A DNA stretch of 11,081 nt. Origin: JBBSEZ01 sp038239195 (lineage in GTDB: Bacteria; Planctomycetota; Planctomycetia; Gemmatales; Gemmataceae). The notes beneath the pieces were generated by a model, which had not been told where the DNA came from, searched no databases, and saw only the letters and a list, made by a program, of their open reading frames with translations. The stretch spans positions 1 to 11,081 of the forward strand of contig JBBSEZ010000338.1 in the NCBI GenBank assembly GCA_038239195.1, read 5' to 3'. Made by a program: the position numbers and the translations under genes. Of this stretch, positions 6,260 through 11,081 are shown one piece after another. The first letter of the stretch is position 1; each line of letters opens with the position of its first letter.

Positions 6260-6476
6260 CGCAGGCTCGGCGAGGGGCCCCCCCCACCAACGCTTCTCGG
6301 CTCGCTTTTCCCAATGCCTCCAGCACCTCCTCCTGGGGGGCCAGCCCCGGCAACTCCAAGTCCCCCGCATCTTCCCCGCCCTCGCTCCGCTCGCGAAAGA
6401 CCTCATCGCAAGGGGCGAGCGCCGGCTCGAGACTCGCCGAGGAAAACTTGTCAGTAGCGTCGTCTCCGCTCGTCAT
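6213..6476 (-). CDS. Doubtful small acidic ORF or gene remnant
   Basis: The frame from ATG 6476 encodes 87 residues. The first 65 or so are acidic and fairly protein-like (for example DEVFRERSEGGEDAGDLEL) with mostly G/C third bases. The last 20 lie in the inverted-repeat element, where codon use changes. No ribosome binding site precedes the ATG and no family is recognised. It may be chance, or the start of a gene whose end was replaced when the repeat arrived. Confidence 0.18.
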   Translation of the reverse strand: MTSGDDATDKFSSASLEPALAPCDEVFRERSEGGEDAGDLELPGLAPQEEVLEALGKASREALVGGAPRRACGRTRTEVNEGTPGRR

Positions 6477-6484
6477 GGTAGATT
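6476..6484 (+). promoter_or_regulatory. Possible extended -10 promoter for the toroid protein gene
   Basis: TGGTAGATT fits an extended -10 (TGn followed by TAGATT, 4 of 6 matches to TATAAT), with no convincing -35 at the right distance. A start near 6491 would leave about 50 nt of leader before ATG 6540. Evidence is weak. Confidence 0.3.
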
Positions 6485-6504
6485 GGGGTTGTCACAGCAA
6501 CCCC
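6485..6504 (+). other. Hairpin at the likely transcript start of the toroid protein gene
   Basis: GGGGTTG (6485-6491) and CAACCCC (6498-6504) make a perfect 7-bp stem with a 6-nt loop, directly after the possible -10 box and 21 nt before the ribosome site. It could be a repressor operator or a 5' stabilising stem. Confidence 0.4.
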
Positions 6505-6524
6505 CGAGGCCGACGGCAGATAGC

Positions 6525-6531
6525 AAAGGAG
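6525..6531 (+). promoter_or_regulatory. Ribosome binding site deciding the start at 6540
   Basis: AAAGGAG, 8 nt before ATG 6540, is a strong match to the Shine-Dalgarno sequence. Together with the signal peptide that follows, it fixes the start although the frame is open 510 bp further upstream. Confidence 0.8.
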
Positions 6532-6539
6532 CCCTGCGC

Positions 6540-7649
6540 ATGCGTTCGTTCTGGCAGCGAGTGGCCCTGGCGAGTGGTCTGGCGACGCTGATGCTGGCGG
6601 CCAGCCCCGCGCGCGGCGAGGAGGTCCCCAAGGAGTACCGAGCCACCATTCACAAGGGGCTCGAATGGCTCAAGAAGAACCAGAGCGCCGACGGCTCCTG
6701 GAGCGGCATCAACGGCCAGTACGCCGTCAGCATGACCGCCCTGGGCGGGATGGCCATGCTCATGGAGGGCAGCACCCTCCGCGAAGGCAAGTATCGCAAC
6801 AACCTCCGCAGGGCCGCCGACTGGCTCATGGCCCGCAGCCAGGCCAACGGGCTGATCGGCAACCCCGCCGTCCACAACGAGGGCGGGCGGTACATGTACG
6901 GCCACGGGTTCGGCATGCTCTTCCTCGCCTCCCTCGTCGGCGAGGAGGACACCGAGAAGCGTCGCAAGGACCTCATCAAGCTCCTCGAACGCGCCGCTCG
7001 CTACACCTTCGAGGCCCAGACCTCCAAGGGCGGCTGGGGCTACGTCTCCGCCAAGGAAAACGCCCATTTCGACGAGGGCTCCGTCACCATCACCCAGTTG
7101 CAGGGGCTCCGCGCCGCCCGCAACGCCGGCGTGATCGTCCCCGGCGACGCCATCAAGAACGCGATCGGCTATCTCAAGGAATCGACCACCGAGCAGGGCG
7201 ACGTCATCTACAGCCTGACCACGCGCAGCAAGGCGATCAGCCCCGCCCTCACGGCGGCGGCCATCTGTTGCGGCTTCAGCGCCGGCGACTACGACTCTCC
7301 CCTGGTGCGCAAGTGGTTCAAATACTGTCACGCCACCATCGGCACCCCCGGCGACGGCCGGCGCCAGGGGCACGACGAGTACACCCACTACTACTATTCC
7401 CAGGCGGTCTACGTCCTCGGCGAGGACCGCTGGGCCAAGATGTTCCCCGACACCCGGCCCGGCGACGGGCTGACCTGGAAGGCCTGGCGGCGGGCGCTGT
7501 TCGACCACCTCAAGACCGCGCAGAGCGCCGACGGGAGCTGGACGACCAACAACTGGACGGCGCAGCGCGTCGGCCCCGTCTACGTCACCGCCGTCTACGT
7601 CAGCCTCATGCAGCTCGACAAGGCCACGTTGCCCATCTACCAGCGCTGA
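6540..7649 (+). CDS. Secreted prenyltransferase/squalene-oxidase repeat protein (alpha/alpha-toroid)
   Basis: The 369-residue protein begins with a Sec signal peptide (Arg2 and Arg7, hydrophobic 8-21, likely cleavage after Ala-Arg-Gly26). The mature part has repeated helix-turn units with QW-like motifs: QSADGSW at 48-54, GGWGY at 164-168 and QSADGSW again at 328-334. A Tyr-rich HDEYTHYYYSQAVY segment lies at about 278-291. This is the fold of terpenoid cyclases and prenyltransferase beta subunits, in a short secreted form common in planctomycetes. The DxDD acid motif of squalene-hopene cyclases is absent and no Zn-ligand set is obvious, so terpene cyclisation is unlikely. A binding or structural role in the periplasm is more plausible. 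The gene stands alone, with a hairpin after it and the hydrolase 138 bp downstream. Family is firm; function is unknown. Confidence 0.9.
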   Translation: MRSFWQRVALASGLATLMLAASPARGEEVPKEYRATIHKGLEWLKKNQSADGSWSGINGQYAVSMTALGGMAMLMEGSTLREGKYRNNLRRAADWLMARSQANGLIGNPAVHNEGGRYMYGHGFGMLFLASLVGEEDTEKRRKDLIKLLERAARYTFEAQTSKGGWGYVSAKENAHFDEGSVTITQLQGLRAARNAGVIVPGDAIKNAIGYLKESTTEQGDVIYSLTTRSKAISPALTAAAICCGFSAGDYDSPLVRKWFKYCHATIGTPGDGRRQGHDEYTHYYYSQAVYVLGEDRWAKMFPDTRPGDGLTWKAWRRALFDHLKTAQSADGSWTTNNWTAQRVGPVYVTAVYVSLMQLDKATLPIYQR

Positions 7650-7660
7650 CCTCTCTCCCC

Positions 7661-7709
7661 TGCCCTGCTTACGTTTCGCAGGATTTCGCCGCGAAACGCA
7701 AGCCCGGCA
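7661..7709 (+). terminator. Large hairpin after the toroid protein gene
   Basis: GCTTACGTTTCGC (7667-7679) pairs with GCGAAACGCAAGC (7691-7703) over 13 positions with one mismatch and an 11-nt loop. TGCC (7661-7664) and GGCA (7706-7709) extend it across a 2x2 internal loop. It starts 11 nt after the stop codon. No T-run follows, so termination may be non-canonical; it could also be a dispersed palindromic repeat. Confidence 0.55.
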
Positions 7710-7722
7710 AGGCAACCTCCTC

Positions 7723-7750
7723 TTGACGCACCACGTCCGCCCTGTATCCT
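7723..7750 (+). promoter_or_regulatory. Sigma70-type promoter of the lipoprotein hydrolase
   Basis: TTGACG (7723-7728, one mismatch) and TATCCT (7745-7750, 4 of 6 matches) are 16 bp apart, with a TG just before and overlapping the -10. The start would fall near 7757. It lies after the preceding hairpin, which fits an independent transcript for the hydrolase. Confidence 0.47.
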
Positions 7751-7754
7751 CAGC

Positions 7755-7773
7755 CCCCCGGATCGCCCGGGGG
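7755..7773 (+). other. Leader hairpin before the hydrolase start
   Basis: CCCCCGG (7755-7761) and CCGGGGG (7767-7773) form a perfect 7-bp stem with a 5-nt loop, ending 5 nt before the GAGGA ribosome site (7779-7783). It could stabilise the 5' end or limit ribosome access. Confidence 0.42.
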
Positions 7774-7787
7774 CTTGCGAGGACGCG

Positions 7788-9731
7788 ATGACGGTGGTCG
7801 GCTTGTCTCGGTTTGGCCGCTCTGGGATCGGCGCGCTGCTCCTGCTCGCCGTCGCGGTCGGCTGCGCGAGCATCCGCGTCCGCAAGGCCGAGAGGCCCTC
7901 CCTGTTCTCCGCCTGGCGCGCCAGCGCCGTCTCCAAGGGCGAGCTCTCGCCGCGCAGCCAGCAGACGCTCCGCCGCTGGGGCCTCGCGCTCCTCTATCGG
8001 CGTTCCCCCGGCGACGCGGCCGCCCGCCTTCATGCCGAAGCGCTGCGCGAGCCGACCCCCGACCTTCTTTTTGCCCTCGCCGAGATCAGCTTCCTGGAAG
8101 GGGGCAAGGTCGAGACCCGCCATCACTCCGAGGCAGTCGTCTACTACTACCTGTGCGCCGGGTACAGCTACCACTACCTCTTCAACTCCACCGAGGGCGC
8201 GCAGGCCTCTCTGGCCGACGGCCAGGCCTTCGACCCACGGTTCCGCCTGGCCTGCGACCTCTACAACGCCAGCCTTGCCAAGTGCATCGATGCCGCCCAG
8301 CACGCCGGGCAATTGGACCCGCGCCGCCAGCTGCGCCTGTCGGGGGAAGGCAAGGGAGAGCTGGCCATCGTCCACGCCGGGTTCGCCTTGAAGCCGGAGG
8401 AGTTCGGCCCGCTGCTGTTCTGCGCCGACTACGAGGTCGTCGGGCTGGCCAACCACCATCGCACCTACGGGCTCGGCGTGCCGCTCATCGGCACGCGCGC
8501 CGCCAACGTGCCGCGCCCGGCCGGGGCCTACTATCCGCCGCACGTCAGCTTTCCCGTCACCGCCTTCTTCCGCTTCGAGGGCGGACTGGCGGAACTGGGC
8601 GAACGCCGCGCCGGCCGACTCGAGCTCTACAACCCACTCGCCGTCCAGGCCGCTCAGGTCAAGGGCCGGCCGGTCCCGCTCGAAACCGACCTGACGACCC
8701 CGCTCGCCCACTACCTCGCGCACACCAACCTGGCGGCCAGCGGCTACACGGGCTTCCTGCGCCCCGAGGCGCTGGCCAGTCGCGCCGGCATCTACATGCT
8801 CGAGCCCTACCAGCCGGGCAAGATCCCCGTGGTCCTGGTCCACGGGCTGCTCGCCTCTCCGCTCACCTGGGCGCCGGTCTACAACGACCTCCAGGCCGAC
8901 CCGGAGCTGCGCCGCCGCTTCCAGTTCTGGGCCTACTTCTATCCGACCGGGAGCCCCTACCTCTTCACCGCCGCCGACCTGCGCCGCGACCTGGCCAAGC
9001 TCCGCACCACGGTCGATCCGCAGAAGCGCGACGCGGCGCTCGACGAGATGGTCTTCGTCGGCCATAGCATGGGCGGGCTGGTGTCCAAGCTGACGTCGGT
9101 CCAGGGGGGCGACGACTTCTGGCAGCTCGAAGGGGAGGGGCGCTTCGCAGACCTCAAGCTCAAGCCCGAGGTGCGCAGCGAGTTGGAGCAAGTCTTCTAT
9201 TTCGAGCCCGTTTCATCGGTCAAGCGCGTGATCTTTCTCGCCACCCCGCACCGAGGCTCGCAAATCAGTCCCAGCTTGCTCGGCCGGGCCGGCGCCGGCC
9301 TGGTGCGCCTGCCGCGCACGCTGCTGGCGGCGGCGCAAGACGTGATCGTCGAAAACCCGAACCTGGGGGCCTCGCAGCATGGCACGATCGTGCGCACAAG
9401 CATCGCGCTCCTCGCGCCGGATGCCCCGGCGCTGAAGGTGCTGGCGGCGCGGCAACCGCCCCGCGGAGTGCGCTACCATTCGATCGTCGGCATCGCTCCG
9501 CCCGGCATGCTCAGGGTCGAGCGCTGGTTCGGCGGCGGAGCGCACGAGGTCGGCGATGGCGTCGTGCCCTACGCCAGCGCCCATCTCGAAGGGGCCGTTT
9601 CGGAGCTGGTCGTGCCGGCGGACCATTACGAGGTGCATCATCACCCGCTGGCGATCCTCGAAGTGCGGCGCATCTTGCTGGAGCACCTGCGCGAGACGGC
9701 GCCGACGTTGCAAAGGGTGGGGGGGCCGTAG
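7788..9731 (+). CDS. Lipoprotein alpha/beta hydrolase (putative lipase/esterase)
   Basis: The protein has 647 residues. A short Arg-containing N-terminus, a hydrophobic stretch (14-24) and AVGC with Cys26 look like a lipoprotein signal peptide (the -3 Ala is slightly off consensus), so it is likely membrane-anchored in the periplasm. Residues about 50-335 are an unrecognised domain, helix-rich at first and including a Tyr-rich VVYYYLCAGYSYHY (117-130). The alpha/beta hydrolase domain starts near 345 with VVLVHGLLASPLTW (oxyanion-hole His-Gly 352-353). It has the nucleophile elbow GHSMGG (Ser427), the acid in GDGVVP (Asp590), and the His in VVPADHYEVHHHP (His613, or one of 617-619). The triad is therefore complete and ester hydrolysis is expected; the substrate is unknown. 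ATG 7788 follows GAGGA at 4 nt, which is close. The gene is a single transcription unit, convergent with the TIGR03032 gene. Confidence 0.91.
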   Translation: MTVVGLSRFGRSGIGALLLLAVAVGCASIRVRKAERPSLFSAWRASAVSKGELSPRSQQTLRRWGLALLYRRSPGDAAARLHAEALREPTPDLLFALAEISFLEGGKVETRHHSEAVVYYYLCAGYSYHYLFNSTEGAQASLADGQAFDPRFRLACDLYNASLAKCIDAAQHAGQLDPRRQLRLSGEGKGELAIVHAGFALKPEEFGPLLFCADYEVVGLANHHRTYGLGVPLIGTRAANVPRPAGAYYPPHVSFPVTAFFRFEGGLAELGERRAGRLELYNPLAVQAAQVKGRPVPLETDLTTPLAHYLAHTNLAASGYTGFLRPEALASRAGIYMLEPYQPGKIPVVLVHGLLASPLTWAPVYNDLQADPELRRRFQFWAYFYPTGSPYLFTAADLRRDLAKLRTTVDPQKRDAALDEMVFVGHSMGGLVSKLTSVQGGDDFWQLEGEGRFADLKLKPEVRSELEQVFYFEPVSSVKRVIFLATPHRGSQISPSLLGRAGAGLVRLPRTLLAAAQDVIVENPNLGASQHGTIVRTSIALLAPDAPALKVLAARQPPRGVRYHSIVGIAPPGMLRVERWFGGGAHEVGDGVVPYASAHLEGAVSELVVPADHYEVHHHPLAILEVRRILLEHLRETAPTLQRVGGP

Positions 9732-9769
9732 GGTGGTGGGGCCAAAGATCCGGGAGCGCGGATCGCCAC

Positions 9770-9808
9770 GCCGCAAGCGGAATTGCGCCAGGGCCCGCCG
9801 CTTGCGGC
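9770..9808. terminator. Bidirectional hairpin between convergent genes
   Basis: GCCGCAAGCGG (9770-9780) and CCGCTTGCGGC (9798-9808) form a perfect 11-bp stem with a 17-nt loop, 38 nt after the hydrolase stop and 85 nt after the stop of the convergent gene. There is no T-run on either strand. The position between two gene ends favours a terminator role. Confidence 0.5.
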
Positions 9809-9859
9809 CGTAGGCACGATCGCCGTTGGGGGGCCAAGGGGCACGGGCCGGTCGTGGGC

Positions 9860-9885
9860 GCGCGGGACCGCAAGGGCGCCCGCGC
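9860..9885. terminator. Second hairpin in the convergent spacer
   Basis: GCGCGGG (9860-9866) and CCCGCGC (9879-9885) pair over 7 bp around a 12-nt loop. On the minus strand it begins 8 nt after the TIGR03032 gene stop (9894), so it may be that gene's own 3' hairpin. It is purely G/C, and such stems are common by chance at this base composition. Confidence 0.3.
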
Positions 9886-9893
9886 TGAAGGCG

Positions 9894-10988
9894 TCAACGG
9901 AGAGGCGGGCTCGAGCGCAGCGCCTCCGGCACGGCCCCGAGCGCCTCGTCCGGCAAGACGAAGGAGTCGGCGATCAGTTCCTCGTCGTCTATCAGGTCCG
10001 GAAAGCGCACGCCGGGGAGCACCTGCACGGCGAAGATCTCCTGGACCGCGTCCTCGAACCGGACGAAGGCCGCTGTGTTGCCGCTGCGGAGGTCGACGAC
10101 CCACACGCCGCAGGTCCGCTCCTGCAAGCGCTCCCCCAGCGGGATGCCGCTGAACACCGCCGTCTCGCGCACCTGCGACAGGCCCACGAAGGCGTAGCGG
10201 CCGCAGAAGTCCAGCCCGCGCGTGAAGCCGGGCAGCACGGCCATCGGCTCGTACTTGCCAGCGCGTGCATTGACGGTGCCCAAGGTGCCCTGGCCGGACT
10301 CCAGCAGCCAGAGCCGGTCGGCGTACCAGCGCGGCGAGTGCGGCATCGACAGGCCGCCCACCACCACCTCCCCCGAGGGCACGTCGAGCAGGGCCCCGCC
10401 GTCCTTTTTGGTCGCCCGCCAGCCGCCCGGCGTATCGGTGATGCCCAGGACGCTGGCCAGGCGCGGCAGGCCGGCAATCAGGCCGAGGCCGTTGAGGTGA
10501 CAGCGGTCCTCCGGCGCCAGCGCCGTGATGAACGGCGGGCGCCAGCGCGGCACGAAACTATGCTGGCCGTCGAGGACACACAGGCAGGAGAAGCGGGTGT
10601 TGACGAACCACAGTTCCGGCGCCTTCTCTCCCTTGACCCACGCCATCTCGTGGATGGCCACGTTGCCGGTGACGTGGGCGTGTCGCGGCAGAAAACAGGC
10701 GTCGTGCTTGTTCGCCGCAGGCAGGCGCCGGGCCACCGCCGGGACGTTGTGAAACTCCCAGACGTGGCTGGCGGTGCCGACGGCCAGCCGATTGCCGGCC
10801 AGCGCCAGGCCCATCGGCTGGCGGAAGTCGCGGAAGTGCGTGTTCAGGGCGCCGCCGTCACTGCGGAGGACCACCAGCTTCCCGGCCTGGTAGGTGCTCA
10901 CCAGGACCGACACGCCGAGTTGGTCCAGCAGGGCGGGGAAGTTGCTGGTGTGGACGCTGCGCAAAGGCGCCGTCGTCGGCGTGCTCAT
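9894..10988 (-). CDS. TIGR03032 family protein (uncharacterised)
   Basis: The 364-residue protein has no signal peptide or membrane segment. It carries the conserved blocks of the TIGR03032 family in order: VSTYQAGKLVVL (30-41), CFLPRHAHVTGNVAIHEMAW (98-117), LWFVNTRFSCL (126-136), HLNGLG (164-169), ITDTPGGWR (183-191), GLSMPHSPRWY (212-222), LPGFTRGLDF (252-261) and CGVWVVDL (293-300). The regular short beta-rich blocks suggest a propeller-like fold, which is an inference. The biochemical function of the family is unknown. The frame extends to a TTG at 11009, but ATG 10988 has a perfect GGAGG 9 nt upstream (10998-11002) and is chosen. Length is normal for the family. It converges on the hydrolase over 162 bp and shares no operon with anything visible. 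The right flank to the window end shows no recognisable promoter. Confidence 0.92.
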   Translation of the reverse strand: MSTPTTAPLRSVHTSNFPALLDQLGVSVLVSTYQAGKLVVLRSDGGALNTHFRDFRQPMGLALAGNRLAVGTASHVWEFHNVPAVARRLPAANKHDACFLPRHAHVTGNVAIHEMAWVKGEKAPELWFVNTRFSCLCVLDGQHSFVPRWRPPFITALAPEDRCHLNGLGLIAGLPRLASVLGITDTPGGWRATKKDGGALLDVPSGEVVVGGLSMPHSPRWYADRLWLLESGQGTLGTVNARAGKYEPMAVLPGFTRGLDFCGRYAFVGLSQVRETAVFSGIPLGERLQERTCGVWVVDLRSGNTAAFVRFEDAVQEIFAVQVLPGVRFPDLIDDEELIADSFVLPDEALGAVPEALRSSPPLR

Positions 10989-10997
10989 GGGATCGGG

Positions 10998-11002
10998 CCT
11001 CC
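10998..11002 (-). promoter_or_regulatory. Ribosome binding site deciding the TIGR03032 gene start
   Basis: On the minus strand this is GGAGG, 9 nt before ATG 10988. It lies inside the longer TTG-initiated frame, so it supports the ATG as the true start. Confidence 0.72.
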
Positions 11003-11081
11003 AGGTCAACGACAGGCGGCACGACCGAAGGCGTCGGCGTTCGCGAGAGAATGGCCTGGCGAACTGGCAGCCCGACGCGCC

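Larger units (their letters stand above)
6034..6539. other. 506-bp intergenic region with palindromes and a mobile-looking element
   Basis: Between the PilZ stop and the next signal peptide there is no confident gene. The stretch carries, in order, a terminator-like hairpin (6060-6078), a 149-bp inverted-repeat element (6111-6259), a C/G-homopolymer-rich part (about 6274-6290), a doubtful minus-strand small frame (6213-6476), and a possible promoter with leader hairpin (6476-6504). The plus frame is open through it from 6030, but the translation is Lys/Arg/Ser low-complexity until the signal peptide at 6540. Confidence 0.7.

Noticed and set aside
6030..6539. Upstream 170-residue extension of the toroid protein
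   Set aside because: The signal peptide and the AAAGGAG site place the start at 6540. The extension reads through the hairpin and the inverted-repeat element.
6492..9191. 899-residue open frame on the minus strand opposite the toroid and hydrolase genes
   Set aside because: It spans two well-supported plus-strand genes and their spacer. Its translation is Ala/Gly/Val/Arg-rich without domain motifs. This is a typical antisense shadow in high-GC DNA.
9213..10104. Minus-strand frames at 9213-9776 and 9511-10104 near the convergent gene ends
   Set aside because: They overlap the hydrolase 3' end or the TIGR03032 coding sequence out of frame, and their translations are Arg/Ala/Pro-rich without motifs.
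3400..10988. A PEP-CTERM sorting signal on any encoded protein, as substrate for the exosortase
   Set aside because: No complete protein here ends in a PEP motif plus a hydrophobic segment and basic tail; the substrates must be elsewhere.
1..11081. CRISPR array, tRNA, rRNA, insertion sequence or toxin-antitoxin pair
   Set aside because: No regularly spaced direct repeats, tRNA-like cloverleaf, rRNA motifs or transposase/toxin motifs were found while reading both strands.

Overview
The window is about 11 kb of very GC-rich DNA (roughly 70% by eye). It most likely comes from a planctomycete of the Gemmata/Gemmataceae type. Family content suggests this: an exosortase/EpsI/BY-kinase exopolysaccharide locus, a secreted protein with prenyltransferase/squalene-oxidase repeats, a TIGR03032-family protein, and intergenic spacers full of palindromes. 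The taxonomic call is an inference from these families. No rRNA, tRNA, CRISPR array, transposase or phage gene was seen.

Left block, minus strand (positions 4470 down to 1). Transcription order is exosortase (3400-4470), a Wzz/BY-kinase fusion for polysaccharide chain length (1206-3410, overlapping the exosortase stop by 11 bp), an EpsI-family exosortase partner (397-1080), and the N-terminal part of a bacterial sugar transferase that runs off the left edge (1-331). Together they form part of an envelope polysaccharide synthesis/export cluster with its exosortase. A 125-bp spacer between kinase and epsI carries a repeat-based hairpin that could split expression of the operon.

Middle. An 846-bp non-coding divergent region (4471-5316) separates that operon from a plus-strand gene for a small protein made of two complete PilZ (c-di-GMP-binding) domains (5317-6033). 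It contains a sigma70-like promoter pointing each way. The arrangement suggests a c-di-GMP receptor acting with the polysaccharide locus, although this is only inferred from neighbourhood. A second non-coding stretch (6034-6539) holds a terminator-like hairpin, a 149-bp element with 29-bp near-perfect inverted terminal arms, and a weak promoter/leader hairpin.

Right block. Plus-strand genes follow for a secreted alpha/alpha-toroid protein (6540-7649) and a lipoprotein alpha/beta hydrolase with an intact Ser-Asp-His triad (7788-9731). Each has its own probable promoter, and hairpins lie between them. A convergent minus-strand TIGR03032-family gene (9894-10988) meets the hydrolase over a 162-bp spacer with an 11-bp perfect stem. 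The last 93 bp show nothing beyond the ribosome binding site of that gene.

Several very long open frames lie antisense to the real genes. They are GC-driven shadows and were left out. The best candidates for new biology are the tandem-PilZ/exosortase pairing, the inverted-repeat element at 6111-6259, and the large unexplained N-terminal half of the lipoprotein hydrolase.
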